NCBI GenBank assembly: GCA_964557575.1
Contig: CAZLBC010000005.1
Location: forward strand, 1-64,000
Length of the DNA: 64,000 nt
Reading direction: 5' to 3'
From: CAZLBC01 sp964557575
Lineage (GTDB): Bacteria; Planctomycetota; Phycisphaerae; SM23-33
In this document: piece after piece, positions 42,360 through 51,409 of the stretch
Numbering within the stretch: position 1 is the stretch's first letter
Layout of the letters: every line of letters starts with the position of its first letter
The notes under the pieces: model-generated
The model's input: the letters and a program-made list of their open reading frames with translations, nothing else
The model's database searches: none
Told to the model about the DNA's origin: nothing
Position numbers and translations under genes: made by a program

Positions 42360-43559
42360 TCAACCGTAGGCGCCGAAGCCGAAAAACCACCGCTTTTTCG
42401 CCATCCGGTACAGCGGGTGTTTTTCGGGGATCGCATCCGCACCGAGGTCATGGGACGGCAGTTTTGTCATCGACCGTACCTCTTCCAGCCCGTCCCGCCG
42501 GGATGTGGCGCGGGCCCCGGTGCGTTCGAGAAGGTCGTGCAGCGCGGCCGGATCGTCCAGCAGAATGCACCCGCGGGTGGCCGCCGTGGCCGTACGCCTG
42601 AACGCGGCGAGAAACGCGGAGTCGGCAATGAGCCGGGCCACATCCCCGTCGGCGATGTTCTCGACGGCGAACTGCACCGGCGGACACGGTTCGATATCCC
42701 CCCAGGGACCGATATGGTGGCTGACGCCGACGGCGGCCGGGCAGAGGGCCCGGCCCTCGTGGTCCCAGTACGAATCGACGATCATGACCGGCTTCCGCAG
42801 GCGCATCTCCACCAGGAATTTCCTGACCCGGGCGACCTGATCGCGCCCCAGCGCCTCGCCGGGACACGGGTCCCCGCCGACAGGCCGATAGAGGTAGTAC
42901 CACACGTAGAGGACTCCCCGGTCGATCATATCGTCGAGAAACGACTCCGTGAGCATGTGATCGATATTCGACCGGCACAGGCTGGTGGCCACCCCCGTCA
43001 CCAGCCCCGCTTCGACGCAGGCCGCGACGGCCTTTCTGCTGCGATCGAGAACCGCCGAACCGCCCCGGCGCCGGTCGCTCTCCGCGCGGTCGCCTTCTAT
43101 GCTGATCAGGGGCGTGACGTTACCGAGACGGCGGAGACGGCGGGCGACGGACGCATCCACCAGGGTGCCGTTCGTGAAGAGCTGGAAGTAACAGTCGCGG
43201 TGCGCCGCGAGGATATCCCACAGCCGGGGATGACACAGCGGTTCGCCGCCCAGCAGGCCGAAAAACCGGCAGCCCATGCGCCGGGCGCCCGCGACGACGG
43301 CGCCCATCCCGGCGGGCGCTATATCTCCCGGGGGCGCGGTGCCGACCTCGACCCAGCATCCCCGGCACCTGAGGTTGCACCGGCTGGTCAGAGAGATAAA
43401 CAGGAACGGGGGAAAGACGCGGCCGCGCTTCAGACGTTTCCTGAACCGCCGGAGCGCCAGCAGGTTGCCCGCGCCGACCCGCCAGATCATCGTGGCCAGC
43501 ACGCGGGGCGCAGCCAGCCGGAAAAACCTGCCGGCGAGCCGGAGCGTTACGGCGAGCAC
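42360..43559 (-). CDS. Radical SAM enzyme, HpnH-like, of the terpenoid operon
   Basis: A 399-residue radical SAM protein. ISLTSRCNLRCRGCWVE carries CxxxCxxC for the [4Fe-4S] cluster. FFGLLGGEPLCHPRLWDIL is the SAM-binding GGEP motif and FQLFTNGTLVD the next strand. Its C-terminal part contains further cysteines (GRALCPAAVG, GDIEPCPPVQFA) as in SPASM-type auxiliary cluster domains. The arrangement around GGEPL-HP recalls HpnH, the radical SAM that adds adenosine to hopanoids, but the rest differs. GTG 43559 with AGGA upstream is chosen over ATG 43592; it overlaps the Fe-S protein gene by 13 bp. It could modify the prenyl or cyclised product. Confidence 0.85.
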   Translation of the reverse strand: MLAVTLRLAGRFFRLAAPRVLATMIWRVGAGNLLALRRFRKRLKRGRVFPPFLFISLTSRCNLRCRGCWVEVGTAPPGDIAPAGMGAVVAGARRMGCRFFGLLGGEPLCHPRLWDILAAHRDCYFQLFTNGTLVDASVARRLRRLGNVTPLISIEGDRAESDRRRGGSAVLDRSRKAVAACVEAGLVTGVATSLCRSNIDHMLTESFLDDMIDRGVLYVWYYLYRPVGGDPCPGEALGRDQVARVRKFLVEMRLRKPVMIVDSYWDHEGRALCPAAVGVSHHIGPWGDIEPCPPVQFAVENIADGDVARLIADSAFLAAFRRTATAATRGCILLDDPAALHDLLERTGARATSRRDGLEEVRSMTKLPSHDLGADAIPEKHPLYRMAKKRWFFGFGAYG

Positions 43560-44335
43560 CGGTCTTCCTTTTCCGCCGGCCCCCCGCCGCAATCGCAGCT
43601 CTTCCGGAGTGCTTCGATGGTGGCCGCGGCGGCGGGACTGTCTGCCGACCGGCGCCGCAGCCGCTCCATAACATCGCCGTCTACCAACTGCGCCGGATCC
43701 AGGCGAACCGGCTCGCCGGCATCGCCCGCGCCGCCGTTGATGGGGGGGGCGGGAAATTTCGGGAAGATGACCGCTCCTTCGGGACAGACCCGCGCGCAGG
43801 CGGGACAGTTGTCCTTGCAGCCGGCGGGGTTCGACACCAGCACGTCTCCCCCGTCACTGATTTCGTACACGCCGAACAGGCAGAATCCCGCGCACTGCCC
43901 GCACGCGGTGCAGCGCTCCCGGTCCAACACCGGGTACCATGCCCGCCAGCCGGCATCTTCCTCGTCTTCCACGCGATCCAGCCGGCGCCGGGCCGCGGCG
44001 AGGTCTTCGTCGGCGATCGCGGGCTCGGCACCGAGAAGCCCCGTCAGGACACCGCAACTGCACTTCCCGGCGTGGCAGGTTATGTTCTCCGGCGGCGGCG
44101 GTCGCAATCCCGCGCGGGCGAAGAGGGCCCCGACCGCCCGCGGCTGGTAGACCGACACGATCCGGGCGTCCGCGGCGACGGCCGGAAATGTATCCTTCCC
44201 CGCTGCGGCCAGCCGGCACAGGTCCCCCGATACCGTTACGTTTCGACCGGACGCCATGAGACCGGCGAGGGTTTTGACGGCAGTCTCCCGGTCGAGCAGT
44301 TCCTCTTCGGCGGCGTGAAAATAGCAGATCGTCAT
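43547..44335 (-). CDS. Ferredoxin-domain (2[4Fe-4S]) protein of the terpenoid operon
   Basis: A 262-residue cytoplasmic protein and the first gene of the operon. The N-terminal 90 residues (MTICYFHAAEEELLDRETAV ... ARIVSVYQPRAVGALFARAGLRPP) are not recognised; a CHAGKCSCG cysteine cluster follows near 100-110. A two-cluster ferredoxin domain lies at about 145-200: DRERCTACGQCAGFCLFGVYEI and NPAGCKDNCPACARVCPEGAVIFP. The C-terminus ends RKSCDCGGG, adding more cysteines. It is a plausible electron donor or oxidoreductase module for the radical SAM enzyme encoded next. ATG 44335 has GAGG upstream, and the open frame beyond it (to 44584) is intergenic. Confidence 0.85.
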   Translation of the reverse strand: MTICYFHAAEEELLDRETAVKTLAGLMASGRNVTVSGDLCRLAAAGKDTFPAVAADARIVSVYQPRAVGALFARAGLRPPPPENITCHAGKCSCGVLTGLLGAEPAIADEDLAAARRRLDRVEDEEDAGWRAWYPVLDRERCTACGQCAGFCLFGVYEISDGGDVLVSNPAGCKDNCPACARVCPEGAVIFPKFPAPPINGGAGDAGEPVRLDPAQLVDGDVMERLRRRSADSPAAAATIEALRKSCDCGGGPAEKEDRCSP

Positions 44336-44658
44336 GACACTGTCCTCATTCCGGTCGGTGGCGGGGCATCTGCACAGCGCCGGTCGGGCCGGGCTGCTCA
44401 ACAGTATAGTGCCATCAGTGTAGCAGGCAACCGGCGATTCATCCCGGGAAAATCGGTTGTACGATACCCTCGCGGTTGTAACCAAGCGGCCAAAAACGCA
44501 CAGCGGGCGGGAAAAAGCCGTCGGCAGCAAATTGGAAAATCCCGAAAAAGAACGTAATCGCCTTGTCTTTGCGCGATTTAACACATAGAATTATGCTGAT
44601 ACGTTTTGTAATTGTCTTATCCATTATTTTCGCAGTATTGTGTGCGGGGAGCGTGGTC
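44336..44658. promoter_or_regulatory. Divergent intergenic region between the terpenoid operon and the cold-shock gene (323 bp)
   Basis: No gene is supported here. The right half (44470-44650) is AT-rich compared with the surroundings. It should hold the promoter of the five-gene minus-strand operon and, in the other direction, the leader of the cold-shock-domain gene; a long leader is usual for cold-shock genes. No single promoter is clear enough to assign. Confidence 0.4.
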
Positions 44659-45219
44659 ATGCCCGTTGGACGTGTGAAGTGGTATGATAAGATGAAGGGG
44701 TATGGGTTTATCGAGAATGCCGAGGGTGATGTCTTTTTCCATTTCAGCGACATCATGATGGACGGCTTCAAGGCCCTTGCCGAAGATCAGCGCGTCGATT
44801 ACAAGCTCGTTCGCAGCGACCGGGGACTCAAGGCCAAGAATATTCGCCCGCTCGACAACCGGGCGACCATTCGCCGGGCCGCCCGGTACCGCACGATTCT
44901 GCTGATGAAGATCAAGCCCGAAAAGGAAGACGAATTCGACGATTACCTCTCCAACATCCCCCCCTGGTACGACGCCATGGAGCAGGACCTCGGACTTCGG
45001 CGCATCGGTACCTGGCGATTCGCGGGTTCTGCCGTGCACCTGGTCGAATCCGACAAGCCGTACGATCAGTCCATGGCCGCGGCCAAGGATCAGCACGACT
45101 GGGATAAATTCGTCGCGTGGCAGCACGGCCTCGAGGAGATCCTCGTCGAAAAGCCGTCGATTATGTCCCCGATCCGCAACCAGGTTCCCGCGGCGGAGGG
45201 GGTGGTCGACGGGGACTAA
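44659..45219 (+). CDS. Cold-shock domain fused to an L-rhamnose-mutarotase-like alpha/beta-barrel domain
   Basis: A 186-residue protein. Residues 1-65 are a cold-shock (CspA-like) domain: MPVGRVKWYDKMKGYGFIEN (RNP1-like KGYGFI) and DVFFHFSDI (RNP2-like VFFHFS). Residues about 85-175 look like a dimeric alpha/beta-barrel of the rhamnose-mutarotase family: TILLMKIKPEKEDEFDDYLSNIPPWYDAMEQDLGLRRIGTWRF, then a VHLVESD strand and a terminal DWDKFVAWQHGLEEIL helix. The catalytic HxxxWPEL motif of RhaM is replaced by SNIPPWYDAM, so mutarotase activity is doubtful. ATG 44659 (GGGGA upstream) is used; the upstream frame to 44563 encodes a hydrophobic stretch that is probably not translated. It is the first gene before folB and prfB. 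Confidence 0.78.
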   Translation: MPVGRVKWYDKMKGYGFIENAEGDVFFHFSDIMMDGFKALAEDQRVDYKLVRSDRGLKAKNIRPLDNRATIRRAARYRTILLMKIKPEKEDEFDDYLSNIPPWYDAMEQDLGLRRIGTWRFAGSAVHLVESDKPYDQSMAAAKDQHDWDKFVAWQHGLEEILVEKPSIMSPIRNQVPAAEGVVDGD

Positions 45220-45310
45220 TCCGCATCCCGACCGGGATGTTTCCCCGGCGACGCCGCCATAATTCATTACGCATTTCAGGTTCTTCGTGTACAATCTGCG
45301 CCGGCGATTC

Positions 45311-45672
45311 ATGGTTATCAAGATAAAACAACTCAAATGCCGGACTGTGCTGGGCGTCGAAGAAACCGAGAGGGCTGCGCCCCGCGACGTCATTATCGAC
45401 GCGGCGTTCGCGGTGGATGCCGGCCCGGCCGTCGATACCGACGATATTGCACACGCCGTCGATTACGCGCGGCTGTCGGCGCGGATAGCGGAACTGGCCG
45501 CGGGGAACACGTTTCACCTCCTCGAAACGCTGGCGGCGCGGGCGCTCGGCGAGATCCTCGCGGACGACCGCGTCGCCTGGGCGCGCGTCGAAGTCGAGAA
45601 GCCCGGGGCCCCGCCGGGGGCCGCGGCCGTGTCGGCGTGCGTTGAGGCCGAAAACACGGCGGGACGCGCGGT

Positions 45673-45676
<4 letters not shown>
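45311..45676 (+). CDS. folB: Dihydroneopterin aldolase
   Basis: A 121-residue enzyme of folate biosynthesis that splits dihydroneopterin into hydroxymethyl-dihydropterin and glycolaldehyde. KIKQLKCRTVLGVEETERAAPRDVIIDAAFAVDAG, the DDIAHAVDYARLSARI core with the substrate-binding Tyr region, NTFHLLETLAARALGEIL with the catalytic-site Glu/Leu helix, and VEVEKPGAPPGAAAV with the conserved Lys-Pro-Gly are all present. Its stop overlaps the start of prfB (ATGA), indicating coupled translation. Confidence 0.9.
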
Positions 45677-46819
<1,143 letters not shown>

Positions 46820-46823
46820 TCCG

Positions 46824-47324
46824 CTACAGCGGGTGCTGGTCCAGGGTCCGCCAGGACCGCACGTCATCCGCACCGGTAATCTCACCCGCGATCATCACCC
46901 GCCGCAGCGACCCGAACGCCACGGCGGCCGGCAGGCGGACGCCCCGGCGGATCGCCGCCCGCGCCCGTTCCGAAAGCGGTCCGTAAAAAAGGCTCAGGTG
47001 AACGGGAACCCGCACGAGGCGTGACGGATCGCCGCCGATGCCGACCGCCAGGTCTTCGAGCATGCGGCTGCGCCCGAACGCCACGTAACACGACCGGGTG
47101 TAGCGATCAGAGAAACCAAGACCGGTCGTGGCGAGGGGCAGCGCGTGACCCGACCCGGCGGGCGGTTCCGCGTCCGGCGCCGGCAGGACCGCTATCGTTA
47201 CGTGCGGGTCGAACACCGGTCCCCCGTAGCGCCCGGCCAGTTGCTCGATAATGCCTCGCCAGCGGCGAAAATCCTCGCCGTCCGGGATGAGCCAGTACGC
47301 GATCCTGGTGCCCGCTTCTTCCAT
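46824..47324 (-). CDS. 2H phosphoesterase (cyclic-phosphodiesterase / 2'-5' RNA ligase-like)
   Basis: A 166-residue two-histidine phosphoesterase. Both HxT/S motifs are present: FDPHVTIAV near residue 45 and VPVHLSLFYG near 120. These families hydrolyse 2',3'-cyclic phosphates or ADP-ribose 1'',2''-cyclic phosphate. RIAYWLIPDGEDFRRWRGIIEQLAGRYGGPVFDPHVTI at the start is typical of the plant-CPDase-like branch. It is convergent with prfB (four bases apart) and divergent from the Gfo/Idh gene at 47582. The open frame extends to 47612 without support; no clear ribosome-binding site. Confidence 0.8.
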   Translation of the reverse strand: MEEAGTRIAYWLIPDGEDFRRWRGIIEQLAGRYGGPVFDPHVTIAVLPAPDAEPPAGSGHALPLATTGLGFSDRYTRSCYVAFGRSRMLEDLAVGIGGDPSRLVRVPVHLSLFYGPLSERARAAIRRGVRLPAAVAFGSLRRVMIAGEITGADDVRSWRTLDQHPL

Positions 47325-47519
47325 GCCGGTACAGAGTACACCGCCGCCGCCGCGAAGAAAAGGTGGATCTTCGCGGCCCGGTTTATCCGGATGAATCGCG
47401 CGGCAATCGGCGCCGGCCCCGGCTGACGGCGCACGAGTTCCGCGGTCCTGAACGACGTTTTTTTCAGGATTTTTCGCGGGACGGTTGACTCCCGGGCCGC
47501 GGACGGCAATAATTTCTGT

Positions 47520-47534
47520 TTCCGTGAAACGGAA
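47520..47534. promoter_or_regulatory. Short inverted repeat upstream of the Gfo/Idh gene
   Basis: TTCCGT and ACGGAA form 6-bp perfect arms around GAA, 47 bp before the start codon. It may be an operator; with arms this short chance is also possible. Confidence 0.3.
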
Positions 47535-47581
47535 TTGACGCAGCGATACTCCACAGAACTTCAGCGATGAAAGGGTACATA

Positions 47582-48766
47582 ATGGCCACGAAAAAACACG
47601 AGGTCTTCTCACGCAAACTGAGAATGGGCATGGTCGGCGGCGGGCCCGGGGCGTTTATCGGCGATGTGCATCGCAAGGCGGCGCGGATGGACGGCGAGAT
47701 AGAACTGGTCGCGGGCGCATTCGATATCAGCCCCCGGAAATCCAAGCAGATGGGCCGGGAACTCTACCTGCCCTCCAAGCGGGTGTACGGCACCTACGAG
47801 AAGATGGTCGAGAAAGAGAGCAATCTGCCGCCCGAGGAGCGCATCGATTTCGTGACCATCACCACGCCCAACAGCACTCACTTTCCGATCGCCAAGGCCT
47901 TTCTCGATGCGGGCTTCCACGTCTTCTGCGAGAAACCGATGACCATGGACGTCAGGGAGGCCGTGGCCCTCAAGGATCTGGTGCAGAAAACCCGGAAGGT
48001 CTTCGGCCTCAACCACAACTACACCGGCTACCCGATGGTCAAGCTGGCGAAGGACATGGTCGCCGACGGCGATATCGGCCAGGTCATCAAGATCGACGTC
48101 CAGTACCCCCAGGGGTGGCTCGCCCGGGCGATCGAGAATACCGGCCACATGCAGGCCGGCTGGCGGACCGATCCCAAGCAGGCCGGGGCCGCCGGCTGCA
48201 TGGGCGATATCGGCACCCACGCCGTGAACCTCGCCGAGTACATCACCGGCCTGAAGCTCCGCGAACTCTGCGCAGATCTCTCGCGGTTCGTCAAGGGCCG
48301 CCGGCTCGACGACGACGGCAACGCGCTGATGAAGTTCAACAAGGGGGCCAAGGGCGTCCTCCGCAGCAGCCAGGTGTCGATCGGCCACGAAAACGACCTG
48401 GCGATCCGGGTCTACGGCAGAGACGGCAGCCTGGAGTGGCGCCAGGAAGAGCCCAACTACCTCGCGGTCAAGAAGATCGATGCCCCCGCGGAAATCTGGT
48501 CGCGGGGCAACGACTACGTCGCGGCCAAGAGCCCGGCCGCCGGCAGGGCGACCCGGCTTCCCTCCGGCCATCCCGAGGCCTTCTTCGAGGCGCTGGCAAA
48601 CCACTACGCCAATTTCGGCGACACGGTACGCTGCAAAAAGGCCGGCGTCAAGATCGACCCGCTGGCGAAGGACTTCCCCGACGTGAAGGACGGCGTGCGC
48701 GGCATGCTGTTCATCGAGGCGGTCGTCAAGTCAAAGGGCCGCTGGGTAAAACTGCGCTCCAAGTAA
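47582..48766 (+). CDS. Cytoplasmic Gfo/Idh/MocA-family dehydrogenase
   Basis: A 394-residue NAD(P)-dependent sugar or inositol dehydrogenase-like enzyme without export signal. RMGMVGGGPGAFIGDVHRKAARMDGEIELVAGAFDISPRKS is the Rossmann start (GGGPG), DFVTITTPNSTHFPIAKAFLDAGFHVFCEKPMTMDVREA has the EKP signature, and AAGCMGDIGTHAVNLAEYITGL carries the GDIGxH catalytic region with the proton-relay His. ATG 47582 is preferred over 47567 because AAGGG lies seven bases upstream. It is followed 38 bp later by a TIM-barrel epimerase/isomerase gene, a pair found in sugar-acid or inositol catabolism. Confidence 0.92.
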   Translation: MATKKHEVFSRKLRMGMVGGGPGAFIGDVHRKAARMDGEIELVAGAFDISPRKSKQMGRELYLPSKRVYGTYEKMVEKESNLPPEERIDFVTITTPNSTHFPIAKAFLDAGFHVFCEKPMTMDVREAVALKDLVQKTRKVFGLNHNYTGYPMVKLAKDMVADGDIGQVIKIDVQYPQGWLARAIENTGHMQAGWRTDPKQAGAAGCMGDIGTHAVNLAEYITGLKLRELCADLSRFVKGRRLDDDGNALMKFNKGAKGVLRSSQVSIGHENDLAIRVYGRDGSLEWRQEEPNYLAVKKIDAPAEIWSRGNDYVAAKSPAAGRATRLPSGHPEAFFEALANHYANFGDTVRCKKAGVKIDPLAKDFPDVKDGVRGMLFIEAVVKSKGRWVKLRSK

Positions 48767-48804
48767 ACCACGATTCAGGAAATTCATACTCAAAGGAGAA
48801 GACA

Positions 48805-49797
48805 ATGGCGAGAAAGGTGACACTGTTTACCGGACAATGGGCCGACCTGTCCATCGAGAAGATGTGCGAAACCGCCGCCGAGATGGGATACGACGGCCTC
48901 GAACTGGCATGCTGGGGAGACCACTTCGACGTTTTCAAGGCGGCCAAGAGCAAGAAGTACTGCAACGATCGTCGTAAGCTGCTCAAGGAATACGGCCTGG
49001 GATGCTGGGCGATCTCTGCGCACCTCGCCGGCCAGCTCGTCTGCGACCCGAACGACGACCATCGCACCGACCTGTTCGCCCCGCCGGAGACCCACGGTAA
49101 ACCGGAAGCGAAGAGAAAATGGGCGATCACGTTCATGAAGACGGCCGCGAAGGCCGCCGCGAACTTCGGCGTCAAGGTCGTCAACGGGTTCACGGGTTCG
49201 CCGATCTGGCACATGCTCTATCCCTTTCCGCCCGTCGACCAGAACGACGTCGACACCGGATTCAAGTACTTCGCGGACAAGTGGACTCCCATACTCAACG
49301 AGTTCAAGAAGAACAAGGTCAGGTTCGCCCTCGAAGTGCACCCCGGGGAGATCGCCTTCGATATCTACACCGCGGAACGCGCGCTGAAGGCCGTCAAGAA
49401 CCACCCCGCCTTCGGTTTCAACTTCGACCCGTCCCATCTCCAGTGGCAGCTTGTGGATCCGGTCTGCTTTATCGACCGGTTCGCGAAGCGGATCTACCAC
49501 GTGCACATGAAGGACGCCGCGGTCACTCTCGACGGCAACGCGGGCATACTCAGTTCGCACCTGGATTTCGGCGACCGGCGCCGCGGGTGGGACTTCCGCA
49601 GCCTCGGGCGCGGCGACGTCGACTTCGAGGCGATTATCAGGGCCCTCAACGACATCGGTTACACCGGCCCGCTCAGCGTGGAGTGGGAGGACTCGGCGAT
49701 GAACCGCCTGCAGGGCGCCGCCGAGGCGTGCGACTTCGTCAAGGACATCGATATTACGCCCAGCGACATCGCGTTCGACGGGCAGTTCGACAAATAG
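48805..49797 (+). CDS. Sugar phosphate isomerase/epimerase (xylose-isomerase-like TIM barrel)
   Basis: A 330-residue metal-dependent TIM barrel. RKVTLFTGQWADLSIEKMCETAAEMGYDGLELACWGDHF is the usual first strand-helix, VRFALEVHPGEIAFDIYTAERAL has the metal-binding Glu, FGFNFDPSHLQWQ the His/Asp of the second metal strand, and RIYHVHMKDA the HxHxKD motif; LSVEWEDSAM supplies the final Glu. It would isomerise or epimerise a keto or aldo sugar made by the upstream dehydrogenase. AAAGGAGAA precedes the ATG. A strong intrinsic terminator follows the stop, so these two genes form a complete operon. Confidence 0.92.
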   Translation: MARKVTLFTGQWADLSIEKMCETAAEMGYDGLELACWGDHFDVFKAAKSKKYCNDRRKLLKEYGLGCWAISAHLAGQLVCDPNDDHRTDLFAPPETHGKPEAKRKWAITFMKTAAKAAANFGVKVVNGFTGSPIWHMLYPFPPVDQNDVDTGFKYFADKWTPILNEFKKNKVRFALEVHPGEIAFDIYTAERALKAVKNHPAFGFNFDPSHLQWQLVDPVCFIDRFAKRIYHVHMKDAAVTLDGNAGILSSHLDFGDRRRGWDFRSLGRGDVDFEAIIRALNDIGYTGPLSVEWEDSAMNRLQGAAEACDFVKDIDITPSDIAFDGQFDK

Positions 49798-49829
49798 CAG
49801 GGACGCGGACGCCAGAGAAACGAGTACCG

Positions 49830-49866
49830 GCCGCCGGCGGGAGCGTACCCGCCGGCGGCTTTTTTT
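49830..49866 (+). terminator. Intrinsic terminator of the dehydrogenase/isomerase operon
   Basis: A 12-bp perfect GC-rich stem (GCCGCCGGCGGG and its complement) with a 6-nt loop (AGCGTA) is followed by seven Ts, 32 bp after the isomerase stop. Confidence 0.92.
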
Positions 49867-49903
49867 GCCGGGCACCGTCCCCGTTCTTGCCCGGCGGGTG
49901 TAA

Positions 49904-51385
49904 ATGCCTAGGATAGAGTGGATGATTTCAGCATACCTGACCGCATTCACCGTGTCGCTCGCCGTGTCGCTTATCGCCACGCCCCTGGTGATACGCACCG
50001 CGGCGGCACTGCGGCTGTTCGATCCGCGCGGCGCCCGGAAAGTCCACATGGTCCCGATCCCGCGTATCGGCGGGATTGCGCTGTTCCTGTCGCTGATGGC
50101 CGTGGCGGTTCCGGTGGTCCTCTTCGACGATGCCCTCTGGCGGATCTTCACCACCGAGGAAACGGGCAAGATGGCGGTGCTGCTGATATCGAGCGGGTTC
50201 ATCTTCGCGGTGGGCATCCTGGACGATTTGCTGGGCCTGCGGGCGCTGGTGAAACTCGCCGCCCAGATTCTCGCCGCGACGGGTGTCTGCTGGTTCGGCA
50301 TCCGTATCGGCTCGATCCCCCTTCTGGACAACCTGCAGTTCGGCGTGATGGACTGGCCGGTCACGATCGCGTGGATCGTGGGGATCACGAACGCCGTCAA
50401 TCTCATCGACGGCCTCGACGGACTGTGCGCCGGGATCTGCGCGACGGCGTGCGGGGTGATCGCCACCTTCGCGATCTACAACGGGATTATTTCCATGGCC
50501 GTCCTCATGCTCGCCATGGTCGGGGGCCTGGCGGGGTTCCTCGTCTTCAACTTCAACCCGGCACGGATTTTCATGGGCGACAGCGGGAGCATGTTCCTGG
50601 GATTTTTTCTGGCGGTATCCGGCATTATCTGCGCCGCAAAGGTCGCGACACTGATGGGGCTTATCCTGCCGGCCCTCGCGCTGGGCCTCCCCATCTTCGA
50701 TATGCTGCTCGCGGTCGTCCGCCGTGTCGTGGATCGGCGGTCGATATTCGCCGCCGACAAGGAACACGTCCACCACCGGCTGATCGAGAAGGGACTCAGC
50801 CACCGGACGTCGGTCATCATCCTGTACCTGGTGACGCTGCTCGTCGCCGCGCTCGGCGTCCTTATGATGTTCCTGCGGGGCGAGGGCGAGCTGCCGGTAC
50901 TCGCGATCGCAATCCTCGCCCTCCTGGTGCTCTTCAGGATTGTCGGCGTTTTCCGGTTCCGTCTCATGCTCGCCAGGATCCAGGAGAACCTGCGCCGGCG
51001 CATGCGGGTCCGCCGCGAGCGGAAAGACCTCGAGACGCTGCAGGACCGCTTCCGGGCGGCCTGGACCCTGGACCAGTGGTGGCGGGCGGTGCGCAGGATG
51101 GCCCGGCGGATGGGTTTTTCATCGGTTGCCGTCGATATCGCCGATGAAACCGGCGGTCCCCCGCAGACGAAGACGTACAACCTCCCCGGCGTCGAAGACG
51201 GGGGCCGCACCATGCGCATCGACGTGCCCGTCGAACGGGAGGATTCCCCGATAAAGAGCGTGCAGATAGAAGTGCCGCTGGATCAGCCGCTCGAGGATAT
51301 CGGCCGGAAACTGTCGGTGTTCGGGCGACTCTTCGACGAACACACCTACTGCCGGAAGGATTCCGGAGACGCACGCGGCGACTAG
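49904..51385 (+). CDS. WecA/MraY-family polyprenyl-phosphate sugar-1-phosphate transferase
   Basis: A 493-residue integral membrane protein with about eleven hydrophobic segments, initiating a lipid-linked glycan by moving a HexNAc-1-phosphate onto undecaprenyl phosphate. Signatures are DPRGARKVHMVPIPRIGGIALF, GILDDLLGLR (catalytic DDxxD-like), ITNAVNLIDGLDGLCAG, NPARIFMGDSGSMFLGF and DKEHVHHRLIEKG (the H-x-H-H-R-L motif of the WecA branch). The C-terminal 110 residues beyond the last segment are cytoplasmic and unassigned, making the protein longer than typical WecA (about 365). First of a three-gene glycan set, 24 bp before the GT4 gene. A second ATG at 49922 is an alternative start. Confidence 0.92.
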   Translation: MPRIEWMISAYLTAFTVSLAVSLIATPLVIRTAAALRLFDPRGARKVHMVPIPRIGGIALFLSLMAVAVPVVLFDDALWRIFTTEETGKMAVLLISSGFIFAVGILDDLLGLRALVKLAAQILAATGVCWFGIRIGSIPLLDNLQFGVMDWPVTIAWIVGITNAVNLIDGLDGLCAGICATACGVIATFAIYNGIISMAVLMLAMVGGLAGFLVFNFNPARIFMGDSGSMFLGFFLAVSGIICAAKVATLMGLILPALALGLPIFDMLLAVVRRVVDRRSIFAADKEHVHHRLIEKGLSHRTSVIILYLVTLLVAALGVLMMFLRGEGELPVLAIAILALLVLFRIVGVFRFRLMLARIQENLRRRMRVRRERKDLETLQDRFRAAWTLDQWWRAVRRMARRMGFSSVAVDIADETGGPPQTKTYNLPGVEDGGRTMRIDVPVEREDSPIKSVQIEVPLDQPLEDIGRKLSVFGRLFDEHTYCRKDSGDARGD

Positions 51386-51409
51386 CGGACCGCGGCGGAC
51401 GACGGCACG

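Noticed and set aside
44563..44658. Membrane-anchor extension of the cold-shock protein
   Set aside because: The hydrophobic stretch has no ribosome-binding site, whereas ATG 44659 has GGGGA upstream and begins exactly at the cold-shock domain.
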